64,000 nt of DNA from Sporosarcina sp. GTDB taxonomy: Bacteria; Bacillota; Bacilli; Bacillales_A; Planococcaceae. The DNA lies in the NCBI GenBank assembly GCA_026169375.1, contig JAPFCR010000015.1, forward strand, positions 1 to 64,000, given 5' to 3'. Below, one piece after another: positions 1 to 9,715 of the stretch. The position numbers and the translations under genes were made by a program. A model generated the notes under the pieces. The model did not search any database, had not been told where the DNA came from, and worked only from the letters and a program-made list of their open reading frames with translations. Each line of letters starts with the position of its first letter. Positions within the stretch are counted from its first letter, which is position 1.

Positions 1-145
1 ATGTTGATCTCCATTCCAGGCGCACGCTTTCCGTGGGGCGGGCGGCGAGCCTCCTCGGTCGCTTCGCTCCACTGCGGGGTCTCACCTGTCCCGCTAAACC
101 CACAGGAGTCGGCGCCTTCCACTCCAATCAACGGATATCCCTTGC
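1..145. repeat. Dispersed Bacillaceae intergenic repeat (GC-rich)
   Basis: GC-rich block, strikingly unlike the AT-rich surroundings. It contains the strings TCCAGGCGCACGCTTTCCG, GCTTCGCTCCACTGCGGGG and CACAGGAGTCGGCGCCTTCC, ending in CACTCCAATCAAC. From memory, this type of element occurs in many copies in intergenic DNA of Bacillaceae genomes and often yields spurious short ORFs; the 74- and 60-residue frames here are such artefacts. The window edge may cut the element. Its function is unknown. Only this one copy is present in the window. Confidence 0.7.
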
Positions 146-340
146 AATTAACACGAACATTCAATCACTCGTTAACATTAAAATTCGTCTTTATTACAAG
201 AATAGGCAATTATGAAATTGATTAACATCAATAATTTAAAAACAAAGGTCTAAAAAGAATATAACAGGTTGCAGTAGTTATTCTCCCCTCTTTTTGTTAA
301 AATAGGTACAAGTCCTTTTTTCAGGATTTAGAAAGTAATA
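146..340. other. Intergenic stretch, nothing recognised
   Basis: AT-rich DNA between the GC-rich repeat and the second repeat upstream of secA2. No convincing ORF, RNA or strong promoter was seen. Confidence 0.5.
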
Positions 341-484
341 TTTTAACACAGTGGGGACTCATTCCCGACTGTTTTTAAATTGAACCAATCAGGTGTTTAC
401 GAGCAGTTGATTTCCCATCTGTTTGTATCGCTTTTACTTTTGTTTCAAAATGGGAGTCTTATTGCCCGTAAATGCGGGATAAAA
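341..484 (+). repeat. Hairpin-ended intergenic repeat, copy R1
   Basis: Copy of a repeat family seen three times in the window. Its last 34 bases (451-484) match copy R3 (61936-61969) except at two positions. They end in a hairpin in which CCCG and CGGG flank a 6-base loop, followed by ATAAAA. The internal segment around 391-410 (ATCAGGTGTTTACGAGCAG) resembles copy R2 (ATCAGGTATTTACGGACAG). That segment can pair with TGCCCGTAAA near the 3' end, so a folded RNA is possible. The element abuts the secA2 ribosome binding site and will be in its leader if transcribed. Confidence 0.6.
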
Positions 485-497
485 GGAGCGTTTATGT

Positions 498-2867
498 ATG
501 TTATCAATTTTCAAGCGTTCGAATCGAACAAGCGAACGCCAATTAAGAAAATATCGTAGAATCGTTAATCAAATAAATAAATTGGAAAGTAAATATGAAG
601 AATTCTCTGATGAACAGTTACAAGCAATGACAGATGAATTCAAAGAACGTTTACAAAATAAGGATACAATCAAGTCCATTATTCCTGAAGCTTTTGCTGT
701 TGTTCGTGAAGCTTCTAAAAGAGTGCTCGGAATGCGTCCTTACGACGTCCAATTAATCGGTGGAGTGGTTTTAGCTGAAGGAAATATTGCTGAAATGCCT
801 ACGGGGGAAGGTAAAACGCTCGTCGCAGCAATGCCTTCTTATGTGCGTGCTTTAGAAGGTAAAGGCGTTCACGTCATTACAGTCAATGACTACTTAGCAA
901 AACGTGACTTCGAACAAATCGGACAAATCCACCGCTACTTAGGGCTCACAGTCGGATTAAACGTTCCGATGATGCAACCTGATGAGAAGAAAGATGCGTA
1001 TCTTGCTGACATTACCTACGGAGTTGGAACTGAATTTGGTTTCGACTACTTACGAGATAATATGGTACAAAGCACAGAAGAAAAAGTACAACGACCTTAT
1101 CATTTTGCAATTATTGATGAAGTTGACAGTGTTCTTGTCGATGAAGCAAAGACACCTCTAATTATTGCTGGAAAAATGCAAGCAGATGCGGACCTTCACC
1201 AAGTCGCGGCCTTACTTGCAAAACGTTTTGTAAAAGGAAAAGACTTTGAATTCGATGAAGAAACGAAAGCGACTTCATTAACAGATATGGGTATCGAAAA
1301 AGTGGAGCGTGCTTTTGACATTGATAATTTATATGACTTAGAGCACCAAACACTTTACCATTACATGATCCAAGCTGTACGAGCTCATGTTATCTTCAAA
1401 AAAGATGTCGACTATATTATCCAAGAAGAAAAAATCGAGCTTGTCGACTTATTCACTGGACGCATTATGGAGGGACGTACATTATCTGATGGACTTCATC
1501 AAGCGATTGAAGCAAAAGAAGGCGTTCCAATTACGGAAGAAAACAAAGCGCAAGCACAAATTACGATTCAAAACTACTTCCGGATGTACCCTACCCTTTG
1601 TGGGATGACTGGAACTGCCAAAACACAAGAAAAGGAATTCCGTGAAGTGTACGGCATGGATGTCATTCAAATTCCGACAAATAGACCGATTGCTCGAATT
1701 GACCAAGATGACCGAGTTTATAAAACAATCGATGAGAAATATAAAGCGGTCGCAAAAGAAGTTGCTGAGCGTCATAAAAAAGGACAACCAGTACTTGTGG
1801 GTACAACATCTATTTTACAATCTGAAACAGTTGGACAATATTTAGATGATCTCAACTTAAAATACAACTTGCTCAATGCAAAAAGTGTTGAACAAGAAAT
1901 CTATTTAATTTCCCAAGCGGGTCAACATGCTGAAATTACAGTCGCAACAAATATGGCTGGCCGTGGAACAGATATCCAATTAGGTGAAGGTGTTCCTGAA
2001 ATTGGTGGGCTTTTCGTTTTAGGAACAGAAAAACATGAAAGTCGTCGAATTGACAACCAATTACGCGGACGTTCTGGAAGACAAGGAGATCCCGGAGTAA
2101 GTCAATTTTTCCTTTCACTTGAAGATGAAATGTTTACACGCTTCGCAAAAGATGAAGTTGAGAAAATGAAACCGAAAGTAGATACAGATGAAACAGGCTT
2201 AATCGAAAATACATTTGTTCATGAACTCACTGAACGAACGCAACGAATTGTAGAAGGCGTTCACTCTTCTATGCGTGAATATAACTTAAAATTAGATGAT
2301 GTCATTAACGACCAACGTAACGTTATCTATACACTTCGAAACAATGTGATTACTGGTGAAAATTTATTGGAAAACTTAAAAACGATGATTCAAGAATTAG
2401 TCGAGTTCGTCGTCTACGAAAGCTGTCCAGATAATTTAAGAAGTGAAGAATGGGATTTTAAGCAGATTGAACGAACGATGAATGCATTGTTGTTAAATCC
2501 GATTGAAATTCCACATACAGTCACATCAACGAAAGAAATATTCAATCTATTAAAAGAACCACTCGCAGAACTTGATGAGTATATAGAAGAGTTTTCAAAC
2601 GATGAACAAGTCATTGAAATTATTCCACAAGTAATGCTTGCACACATCGATACAACGTGGGTAAAGCACTTAGAATCTATGACACGTTTGAAAGAAGGAA
2701 TCGGTCTCCGTTCTTATTCTCAAGAAGACCCGATGCGTATTTATCAACGTGAAGGCCTCGAAATATTCGGTACACATTATCAAAAGCTACGCCGAAACAT
2801 TGCACAAGAAGTCATTCGCTTTATGAATGCTTACAAAGAACAACTTGATTCTACAACAGAAGCATAA
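498..2867 (+). CDS. secA2: Accessory Sec translocase ATPase SecA2
   Basis: SecA-family ATPase of 789 residues, the cytosolic motor that pushes preproteins through SecYEG. Walker A (MPTGEGKT) is at residues 100-107 and Walker B (IIDEVDS) near 205. The helicase motif II region is followed by conserved NMAGRGTD and RGRSGRQGD motifs. Housekeeping SecA is usually about 840 residues and ends in a cysteine-rich zinc-binding linker; this protein ends without any such motif. Both the length and the missing zinc tail fit SecA2. No secY2, glycosylation genes or obvious SecA2 substrate lie nearby, so it probably uses the normal SecYEG channel. The start at 498 follows AAAGGAG with about 9 bases spacing; an overlapping ATG at 494 is in the wrong frame. 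Confidence 0.9.
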   Translation: MLSIFKRSNRTSERQLRKYRRIVNQINKLESKYEEFSDEQLQAMTDEFKERLQNKDTIKSIIPEAFAVVREASKRVLGMRPYDVQLIGGVVLAEGNIAEMPTGEGKTLVAAMPSYVRALEGKGVHVITVNDYLAKRDFEQIGQIHRYLGLTVGLNVPMMQPDEKKDAYLADITYGVGTEFGFDYLRDNMVQSTEEKVQRPYHFAIIDEVDSVLVDEAKTPLIIAGKMQADADLHQVAALLAKRFVKGKDFEFDEETKATSLTDMGIEKVERAFDIDNLYDLEHQTLYHYMIQAVRAHVIFKKDVDYIIQEEKIELVDLFTGRIMEGRTLSDGLHQAIEAKEGVPITEENKAQAQITIQNYFRMYPTLCGMTGTAKTQEKEFREVYGMDVIQIPTNRPIARIDQDDRVYKTIDEKYKAVAKEVAERHKKGQPVLVGTTSILQSETVGQYLDDLNLKYNLLNAKSVEQEIYLISQAGQHAEITVATNMAGRGTDIQLGEGVPEIGGLFVLGTEKHESRRIDNQLRGRSGRQGDPGVSQFFLSLEDEMFTRFAKDEVEKMKPKVDTDETGLIENTFVHELTERTQRIVEGVHSSMREYNLKLDDVINDQRNVIYTLRNNVITGENLLENLKTMIQELVEFVVYESCPDNLRSEEWDFKQIERTMNALLLNPIEIPHTVTSTKEIFNLLKEPLAELDEYIEEFSNDEQVIEIIPQVMLAHIDTTWVKHLESMTRLKEGIGLRSYSQEDPMRIYQREGLEIFGTHYQKLRRNIAQEVIRFMNAYKEQLDSTTEA

Positions 2868-2880
2868 AATGATCACTAAG

Positions 2881-2926
2881 AGATGTCTACTTATCGAATA
2901 AACGATTTTGTAGACATCTTTTTTTC
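2881..2926 (+). terminator. Intrinsic terminator of secA2
   Basis: Perfect 10-bp arms, AGATGTCTAC (2881-2890) and GTAGACATCT (2910-2919), followed by a run of T. Confidence 0.85.
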
Positions 2927-3055
2927 TTATTATAAAACCTTAACGTTTAGCTTCTATTAAAAATGGGCATAAATGAGTAATACATTAGTAATGACTCATT
3001 TCATAGCCAGTCTCCAAAAAACACACTGTAAACTGATTTAGGGGAGGAATTTCAA

Positions 3056-3238
3056 GTGGAATTAGCAGATCGAGTTTCCGAAAGTGTTATTAAAATTTTT
3101 CATAACGCCAAAGGTTCTATCGTTCATGATGTAACGAAATGGACAAAAAACTTAGAGACTGAACATCTACAAGACGTTCAACAAAATATAGAACCAAAAG
3201 AACAGCAAGATGACATCAAAGAGTTTATTGGAGATTGA
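3056..3238 (+). CDS. Small protein of unknown function, 60 residues
   Basis: Short ORF starting at GTG after a strong AGGGGAGGAA ribosome binding site and followed directly by a long terminator hairpin, so it looks like a real monocistronic gene. The product is charged and helical-looking, with no membrane segment, cysteine or recognisable motif. The C-terminal third is rich in Glu, Gln and Asp. I do not recognise the family. Confidence 0.6.
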   Translation: MELADRVSESVIKIFHNAKGSIVHDVTKWTKNLETEHLQDVQQNIEPKEQQDDIKEFIGD

Positions 3239-3243
3239 CATTT

Positions 3244-3307
3244 AAAAAAGGGATTGTTACAGAGAAATCAGCCTTCACTGATTTTCTGAACAATCCCTTT
3301 TAGTTTT
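3244..3307. terminator. Bidirectional terminator between the 60-residue gene and nagB
   Basis: Long imperfect hairpin: AAAAGGGATTGTT pairs with AACAATCCCTTTT and an inner AGAAATCAG pairs with CTGATTTTCT. There are A and T runs on either side, so it can stop transcription from both directions. Confidence 0.8.
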
Positions 3308-3314
3308 TTAACAT

Positions 3315-4016
3315 TTAAATTTCTAAATCTGTAATCACAATGACATTGTCATGCTCTAATAGCTTTGTAATCGGCCACTTAGGATCGACCTTATCTGCTG
3401 CTAACTTTTCAATTGCCGCACGCTTTCTCTCACCGTAAGCGAGTAAAACAATTTGTTTAGCACGTAAAATTGACTTAATCCCCATCGTTAATGCAGTATT
3501 TGGTACTGCTTCTCCTTCTTGGAAAAAACGACTATTCACATCTAATGTTGATGGCGTCAATGTTGCAACATGCGTTACCGAATCAAACGGCGTACCTGGT
3601 TCATTAAATGCAATATGACCATTTTCTCCAACACCTAAGATTTGAATGTCTAATGGGTTCTCTAAAAGTTCTTTTTCAAAACGATCACATTCTTTTTCCG
3701 AATCTTCTGCCAATCCGTCTAATAAATTAATCTTTTTGAATTTCTTTTCATTAAAAAGATGCTCATACATGAAGTAGCCATAACCATTCGGGTTATCTAC
3801 ACCAATCCCCACATACTCGTCTAAATTAAAAGTGGTGACATTTGAAAAATCTAAGTCTGATTCAACCCACTTTTTATAAACAGGAATCATCGTCCCCCCT
3901 GTTGCTAAACCAATTGAATGTAACTCTTTATTATCAAGTGCTTTTTCTACAATATTGAAAAGTTCTTCTGATCCCTTTTCTGGATTATTTACTGTAATAA
4001 ACTTAATGCTCTTCAT
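3315..4016 (-). CDS. nagB: Glucosamine-6-phosphate deaminase NagB
   Basis: Converts glucosamine-6-phosphate to fructose-6-phosphate and ammonia, the last step of amino-sugar use. The 233-residue length fits the short Gram-positive form. Family motifs visible are the N-terminal phosphate loop ATGGT, NLDEYVG with its catalytic Asp, and GVGENGHIAFNEPG with the proton-relay His. It is monocistronic: there is no nagA or GntR-type nagR next to it, so the gene set for N-acetylglucosamine catabolism is split in this genome. Confidence 0.93.
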   Translation of the reverse strand: MKSIKFITVNNPEKGSEELFNIVEKALDNKELHSIGLATGGTMIPVYKKWVESDLDFSNVTTFNLDEYVGIGVDNPNGYGYFMYEHLFNEKKFKKINLLDGLAEDSEKECDRFEKELLENPLDIQILGVGENGHIAFNEPGTPFDSVTHVATLTPSTLDVNSRFFQEGEAVPNTALTMGIKSILRAKQIVLLAYGERKRAAIEKLAADKVDPKWPITKLLEHDNVIVITDLEI

Positions 4017-4240
4017 TCATATCAACCGACCTTCATTAAAGTTTCTTTTATCATTTTGCTCTTTAATTGTAATTTCTCTCACCGTAATGGTCAACTATTT
4101 CACAGCACCACTAATTATTCGAAAAATTCTTTCTTTACAGTATAGTCGATGTATATTAAATATATACCTTTATTTATGATGAATTGATTCGATATTTTGC
4201 TTCAGTTAACACATGTAATCTTCCGGATGTCATTCATCAT

Positions 4241-4285
4241 AAAAAAACTACGATGCTTCCCTTCTTTTGGATCGCATCGTAGTTT
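4241..4285 (-). terminator. Terminator of the malic enzyme gene
   Basis: Hairpin with arms AACTACGATGC and GCATCGTAGTT, followed on the minus strand by a run of seven T. Confidence 0.85.
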
Positions 4286-4296
4286 ATTCAATCTAA

Positions 4297-5610
4297 TTAT
4301 CCCTCAGTCGCGACACGTTCAACTGCTTCTGCTACGTTTTCGTGTACAGTTGGGTCTAATGGGTGCGGAACGAGATCTCCTGACTTCGTACTATCAACAA
4401 TTGCAAGTGCTGCTGCAATTAACATTGGATAAGTAATGTCTTTTGCATGTGCATTTAATACGCCGCGGAAAATTCCTGGGAATCCTAAAATGTTATTCAC
4501 AAGACGTCCGTCCGCAGCAAATGCAGCCCCTGCTTCTAATGCTGCTTCTGGTGTAATTTCAGCATTTGGATTCGATAATGCTAAAATAACTTGTCCTTCA
4601 CGAACCATCTCAGGCTTAATGAGACCTGATACACCAGTTGTTGCTACTACAATATCACACGTTCCCATAAGCTCTTCTAACGAATCTGCAATGACACCGC
4701 CATGACTTTCTAGACGTACACAAGCCTCTTCGTCTCGGTCAATCCCATGTACTTCTTTAACACCATATTCTATTAGCATTCGACTAATCGCTAAACCTGC
4801 TGCGCCTAAACCAATTTGACCAACGACAGAATCAGCGAGTTTAACACCTGCTTGACGACAAGCTGAAAGGATCGATGCTAATGTGACAACTGCCGTACCG
4901 TGTTGGTCGTCATGCATGACTGGAATTGGCAATTCTTTTTTCAAGCGTTCTTCAACCTCAAAACAATGCGGTGAACCAATGTCTTCTAATAAAATGCCAC
5001 CAAACCCTGGGTAAATATTTTTCACTGTATTGACAATTTCATCAGGGTCTGTCGTATCTAGTAAAATCGGTACACCACTAATTCCAGCAAACTGATCAAA
5101 TAATACAGATTTCCCTTCCATTACAGGCATTCCTGCTACCGGGCCAATATCACCCAACCCTAAAATTGCCGTTCCATCCGTGACGATGGCAACAGTATTT
5201 GAAATTCCTGTGAAATACTTCGCTTGCTCCGGATCTTTTTTAATCGTTTCACAAACGTTGGCAACACCTGGTGTATATACACGACGTAAATCCCCAAGAG
5301 AACGAATTTCCATTCGACTTTTCATATGGATTTTTCCACCTTCATGCGCTTGTAACACGTCATCCGTTACAGCATGAACAGCAATTCCCTCTCCTATATG
5401 ATTAATTGTTTCGACAATCTTATCAAGATGCGCTTTATCTCGACAGTTAATAGAAACATCTCGAATTGTTGAAGACGTTCCAATTTTTATTGTTTGAATA
5501 TCACCAATATCTCCTTCTAATGACCCGATTGCTAACGCAACTTTCGCAAAGTTACCAGGCGAAGAAGGTGTCTCGATGATTAGATTACGCATATATTCTG
5601 CAGACTCCAC
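4297..5610 (-). CDS. maeA: NAD(P)-dependent malic enzyme with N-terminal ACT domain
   Basis: Oxidative decarboxylation of malate to pyruvate. The 437-residue product has an ACT-like domain (about residues 8-85) followed by the malic domain with YTPGVA and the catalytic Lys/Asp region (MHDDQHGTAVV). The Rossmann domain carries GQIGLGAAGLA. The ACT-plus-malic layout matches the B. subtilis MleA/YqkJ group rather than MalS. The start MESAEYMRN is supported by upstream AGGAGG (TATAGGAGGTTTTTTAAG on the minus strand). It is divergent from brnQ with about 218 bases between them. Confidence 0.9.
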   Translation of the reverse strand: MESAEYMRNLIIETPSSPGNFAKVALAIGSLEGDIGDIQTIKIGTSSTIRDVSINCRDKAHLDKIVETINHIGEGIAVHAVTDDVLQAHEGGKIHMKSRMEIRSLGDLRRVYTPGVANVCETIKKDPEQAKYFTGISNTVAIVTDGTAILGLGDIGPVAGMPVMEGKSVLFDQFAGISGVPILLDTTDPDEIVNTVKNIYPGFGGILLEDIGSPHCFEVEERLKKELPIPVMHDDQHGTAVVTLASILSACRQAGVKLADSVVGQIGLGAAGLAISRMLIEYGVKEVHGIDRDEEACVRLESHGGVIADSLEELMGTCDIVVATTGVSGLIKPEMVREGQVILALSNPNAEITPEAALEAGAAFAADGRLVNNILGFPGIFRGVLNAHAKDITYPMLIAAALAIVDSTKSGDLVPHPLDPTVHENVAEAVERVATEG

Positions 5611-5828
5611 TCTTAAAAAACCTCCTATAAAAAAATCTATCGCTTATAGTTTACACTGTATTTTATCAATCGTAAATTAAATTGAATTTCGGAATATACT
5701 AAATTCTCATCCGACATCTTTTTACAAAAAAACAGATTATTTTACAGTTTTACTTCGATTTTATAAAATAGTTTGTTATAATAATTAATGGCTTAAAAGA
5801 TTCATAAATTCAAGGAGTTGTAAATTTT

Positions 5829-7166
5829 GTGACTATTAGGAAGAATTTAGTTATGGGGCTTATGCTCTTCGCGCTATTTTTAGGCGCTGGCAACATTATC
5901 TTCCCGCCTGCTCTTGGCCAATTAGCTGGTGAGAACTTATTGGTTGCAATGATTGGCTTTTTAATCACAGGTGTTGGATTACCACTTGTCGCAATTTTAG
6001 CAATTGCAAATTCAAATACAAATGAAAACGGGAGCTTGCAAACGATTGCTAGTCGCGTACACCCAGTTTTTGGTATAATTTTTACAATGGTTGTCTATAT
6101 GGCAATTGGACCATTTTTCGGAATTCCTAGAACAGCAACAGTCTCGTATGAAATTGGAATCCTTCCATTTCTCTCCCCTGAGGCTGTAGAGTCTAGTTGG
6201 CCATTGCTGTTATTTACAATACTGTTCTTTGCAATTACAATCGCTTTTGCGCTTAATCCTGCAAAGCTTGTCGACAGAATTGGTAAAATATTAACACCTA
6301 TTCTGTTTGTCATCATCGGAGCGCTTATTTTCAAAAGTTTAGTGACGCCAATGGGAGAAATTCAAGCTCCAAAAGGTGACTATATGACACAGCCATTTTT
6401 CCGTAGTTTTGTAGAAGGTTATTTAACGATGGATGTGATTGCCGCGCTTGTTTTCGGGATCATTATCATTAATACGTTAAAAGCAGCTGGGATTACGGAG
6501 AAAAAAGAAGCGTTTAAAGCGACACTCATCGCTGGAGTGGTTGCTGCAGTAGGCTTGACTTTTGTCTATGTCTCACTTGGGTATATTGGAGCTACAAGTG
6601 TCGAAGCAATTGGTATTCAAGACAATGGCGGTGCGATTTTAGCACTGACATCAACAGTACTCTATGGAAATGCGGGGAAAATCATTTTAGCTTTAACGAT
6701 TCTTTTCGCATGTTTAACGACGTCAATCGGACTTGTTTCAGCCTGTGCACAATATTTTGAAGAAAGATTTCCAACGCTTTCTTATAAAACGTATGTCTTT
6801 ATTTTCGCTGGATTTAGTATGGCAATTGGAAACTTTGGCTTAACACAACTCATTAATATTTCATTGCCTGTATTAATGATGATCTATCCTTTAGCAATTG
6901 TGTTAATGCTTATGTCATTTATCGACAATTCCTTTAATCGCAAACCAATTGTTTATATTTTAGCTTTATCATTTACGGCAGTCGTAAGTTTCTTCGATGG
7001 TTTAGTGGTCGCTAATATCAAAGTGACACCAGTGATAGAATTGCTTGAATATTTACCACTTTATGAACAGCAAATTGGTTGGCTTCTTCCTGCAATTGTC
7101 GGTGCGCTAATTGGGTACGTCATTAGCTTATTTCAACGAGAAAATAAAGCGTCCCATACAACTTAA
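5829..7166 (+). CDS. brnQ: Branched-chain amino acid:cation symporter BrnQ
   Basis: Membrane carrier for leucine, isoleucine and valine driven by Na+ or H+. About 12 hydrophobic segments occur across 445 residues. The N terminus has the family signature FLGAGNIIFPP, and the length is typical. The start is GTG at 5829 after AAGGAG. No T-box or other leader element is visible in the short upstream gap, so control is not evident from sequence. A terminator follows. Confidence 0.93.
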   Translation: MTIRKNLVMGLMLFALFLGAGNIIFPPALGQLAGENLLVAMIGFLITGVGLPLVAILAIANSNTNENGSLQTIASRVHPVFGIIFTMVVYMAIGPFFGIPRTATVSYEIGILPFLSPEAVESSWPLLLFTILFFAITIAFALNPAKLVDRIGKILTPILFVIIGALIFKSLVTPMGEIQAPKGDYMTQPFFRSFVEGYLTMDVIAALVFGIIIINTLKAAGITEKKEAFKATLIAGVVAAVGLTFVYVSLGYIGATSVEAIGIQDNGGAILALTSTVLYGNAGKIILALTILFACLTTSIGLVSACAQYFEERFPTLSYKTYVFIFAGFSMAIGNFGLTQLINISLPVLMMIYPLAIVLMLMSFIDNSFNRKPIVYILALSFTAVVSFFDGLVVANIKVTPVIELLEYLPLYEQQIGWLLPAIVGALIGYVISLFQRENKASHTT

Positions 7167-7190
7167 CTGTATGCGCTTTCAGCTATACGA

Positions 7191-7233
7191 AACAGGTGTT
7201 TAATGGATTTTTTCCATTAAATACCTGTTTTCA
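7191..7233 (+). terminator. Terminator of brnQ
   Basis: Arms AACAGGTGTTTAATGG (7191-7206) and CCATTAAATACCTGTT (7214-7229) form a 16-bp imperfect stem, followed by T-rich DNA. Confidence 0.8.
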
Positions 7234-7367
7234 TTAAAAGCATTTCACTAAGACATGCTTTCAACGCATACTATTTTACAAATAGATACAGTCCTTTATG
7301 TTCAAAACCTTGCAGGTACAGCATTCTTTCGCTACACTTATAAGTAGATTAAACATTTCCAAATAAT

Positions 7368-8978
7368 TTGAATGAGGTGAGTGAAATACTCAAGGATAAC
7401 CGATTTCAAGACTATAATATGGCGGGTTTTCGGAAGGATTTAATTGCAGGAATTACAGTAGGGATTGTCGCAATTCCACTTGGGATGGCATTCGCAATTG
7501 CTTCAGGTGTCAATCCTGAATACGGAATTTATACGACGATTATCGCCGGATTTCTTGTCGCAATATTAGGCGGGTCGCGATTCCAAATTGCGGGACCTAC
7601 CGGAGCCTTCATTCCGATACTTCTTGCGATTGTTCTTCAATATGGTTATGAAGAACTATTAATCGCCGGATTTCTAGCCGGAATTTTCCTCGTCATCATG
7701 AGCTTTGCAGGCGTTAGTAATTTAATTCATTTTGTCCCTAAGTCTGTCACGATTGGATTTACAACGGGGATTGCCGTCATTATTTTCACAGGCCAGCTTG
7801 GAAACTTCTTTGGGCTAACAGGTCTTGAGCAAAAAGAATTTTTCCACGAAGATATGATTGGGATTGTGAAACAGTTTCATACAATCAACTTTTATAGTGT
7901 GTTAATTGCAATAATTGGACTACTTGTTATTTTTATTATACCTAAAATAACACCTCGGGTTCCTGTTTTACTCGTTGCGCTTCTTGTACCAACGATTCTT
8001 TCCATTATTCTCTTTCCAGGAAAAGTTGAAACCATTGGGACTGCTTTTGGTGGAATTCCAAATACACTACCACCTTTTCGCTTCCCAGAAATTACAATGT
8101 CAAAAATCGTTACATTATGGACACCTGCCCTAGTTATCGCTGCACTTGGCGCGATTGAATCCCTTTTGTCAGCTGTCGTAGCAGATAGCATGAAAGCTGG
8201 GAACACTGAAAGCCATAACTCAAAGCGTGAACTTTTTGGTCAAGGGGTTGCAAACATTGTCACACCATTGTTTGGAGGTATTCCAGCAACTGGTGCAATT
8301 GCGCGTACTGCAACGAATATTCGATCAGGCGCTGTAAGTCCTGTTTCCGGCATTGTTCAAAGTGTTTTCGTTCTTGCTTTTCTTCTTATTTTTGCACCTT
8401 ATGCATCGTATATTCCCTTAGCAGCCATGGCACCTATTTTAATGTACGTTGCTTGGAATATGAGTGCTGTGAAAGTATTTTCTCATATACTTTCACTTCG
8501 AACAGGCGACACTATTGTATTATTAACTACTTTTCTATTAACAATCTTTGTAAATTTAACCGTTGCTGTTCAAGTTGGTATTTTAATTGCGGTCATCTCA
8601 TTTATTCATAAAATGGTTAATAAATTGCATTTAAACGTTGGGAAACTTTCAGAAGTAGAAATTGTAAAGTTTGGCAATGGTGATAAAAAGATGATGAAAA
8701 AATATCATTTAGATGGACCTTTATTTTTTGGTACAGCGAAATCATTTGAAGATTCGTCTCAAGTGATTTTAACGGACGCTGTAAAGACAATCATCATCGA
8801 TATGAAGCACATAGCAGTAATTGATGCTACAGGTGAGGCAGCCTTATCAAAACTCGTAGACGACGCAAATAAGGATGATATTCGAATCATTATTAAGCAT
8901 TTGCCTAAAGATAAACTAGCCCTCTTTAAAAAGAGTGGACTTTACTACAAAATTGGCGAAGAAAACTTTTTTATGTAA
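7368..8978 (+). CDS. SulP-family anion transporter with STAS domain
   Basis: SLC26/SulP-type inner-membrane carrier of sulfate, bicarbonate or another anion. The N-terminal two thirds holds about 12 membrane segments with the family stretch GIVAIPLGMAFAIASG, and a cytoplasmic STAS domain covers roughly residues 430-536. Substrate cannot be read from sequence. There is no carbonic anhydrase or sulfur-assimilation gene beside it. The start is uncertain: TTG at 7368, GTG at 7377 or an ATG near 7420; none has a textbook ribosome binding site. Confidence 0.88.
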   Translation: MNEVSEILKDNRFQDYNMAGFRKDLIAGITVGIVAIPLGMAFAIASGVNPEYGIYTTIIAGFLVAILGGSRFQIAGPTGAFIPILLAIVLQYGYEELLIAGFLAGIFLVIMSFAGVSNLIHFVPKSVTIGFTTGIAVIIFTGQLGNFFGLTGLEQKEFFHEDMIGIVKQFHTINFYSVLIAIIGLLVIFIIPKITPRVPVLLVALLVPTILSIILFPGKVETIGTAFGGIPNTLPPFRFPEITMSKIVTLWTPALVIAALGAIESLLSAVVADSMKAGNTESHNSKRELFGQGVANIVTPLFGGIPATGAIARTATNIRSGAVSPVSGIVQSVFVLAFLLIFAPYASYIPLAAMAPILMYVAWNMSAVKVFSHILSLRTGDTIVLLTTFLLTIFVNLTVAVQVGILIAVISFIHKMVNKLHLNVGKLSEVEIVKFGNGDKKMMKKYHLDGPLFFGTAKSFEDSSQVILTDAVKTIIIDMKHIAVIDATGEAALSKLVDDANKDDIRIIIKHLPKDKLALFKKSGLYYKIGEENFFM

Positions 8979-8993
8979 CATAATACGTTATTC

Positions 8994-9036
8994 AAAACCT
9001 CCCATTGAGCAAATTGTCAATGGGAGGTTTTATCAT
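8994..9036. terminator. Bidirectional terminator between the sulP gene and mgtC
   Basis: Perfect 15-bp arms AAAACCTCCCATTGA and TCAATGGGAGGTTTT around an 8-base loop serve two convergent genes. Confidence 0.88.
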
Positions 9037-9037
9037 T

Positions 9038-9715
9038 TTATAAACTTTTAATTTCGATATGCAAGACGCCTTTTAAATTACTCATAAAAGCATATTTATC
9101 GAATAGCGCCTCAGGTTCATCGTCTACTGTACAACGCAACATAATCCTTTTTCCGTCAGTTGAACTTTTAATATGCGTCTCTTTAATATCATTTACGATG
9201 CCTTCAACTTTTTGAACAATCTCATAAACATCCAATTCTTTATCGACAAATAAATTCATTTGCATTTCTTGTTCTCGCAATGAATTCGGACCATATTTTC
9301 TCATCATATATGGAAAAGCTTTAATTGAAATAATGGTTAATGTTAAACCGACAATCACTTCATAATAATAGCCTGCCCCTACAGCAATACCAAAGCCAGA
9401 AGCAGCCCAAATAATTGCTGCAGTCGTAAGTCCTGAGATGACATCGTTGTTTCGATGTAAAATAACACCCGCACCTAAAAATCCAACACCACTAATAATC
9501 TGCGCAGCAAGACGCATTGGATCTGCTCGAATAAAAAACTCTCCATTATGAGAATCAAATGCTGCTTGTATAGAGACAATCGTTAGCAGACAACTCGCTA
9601 CAGAAATAACGATACATGTTTTAATTCCGAGGGGTTTATGTTTCGCTTCCCGTTCAATTCCTAGAACGAGTCCAACCAGAATCGCCAAACATAATTTAAA
9701 TAAAATAACCAGCAT
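9038..9715 (-). CDS. MgtC/SapB-family membrane protein
   Basis: 225-residue protein with four to five N-terminal membrane helices. The MgtC signature appears as GLVLGIERE near the start and GVGFLGAGVIL in the middle; a soluble C-terminal domain of about 80 residues follows. MgtC proteins are linked to growth in low magnesium and to modulation of the F-ATP synthase in pathogens; in Bacillales the role is mostly unknown. It is monocistronic. Confidence 0.88.
   Translation of the reverse strand: MLVILFKLCLAILVGLVLGIEREAKHKPLGIKTCIVISVASCLLTIVSIQAAFDSHNGEFFIRADPMRLAAQIISGVGFLGAGVILHRNNDVISGLTTAAIIWAASGFGIAVGAGYYYEVIVGLTLTIISIKAFPYMMRKYGPNSLREQEMQMNLFVDKELDVYEIVQKVEGIVNDIKETHIKSSTDGKRIMLRCTVDDEPEALFDKYAFMSNLKGVLHIEIKSL

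Noticed and set aside
1..225. Two overlapping ORFs of 74 and 60 residues
   Set aside because: They lie inside the GC-rich dispersed repeat, have no ribosome binding site in view and resemble the spurious ORFs such repeats produce.
341..484. Known riboswitch upstream of secA2
   Set aside because: The leader does not match the conserved cores of c-di-GMP, purine, SAM, lysine or other common riboswitches I can recall; it is shared with other loci as a repeat.
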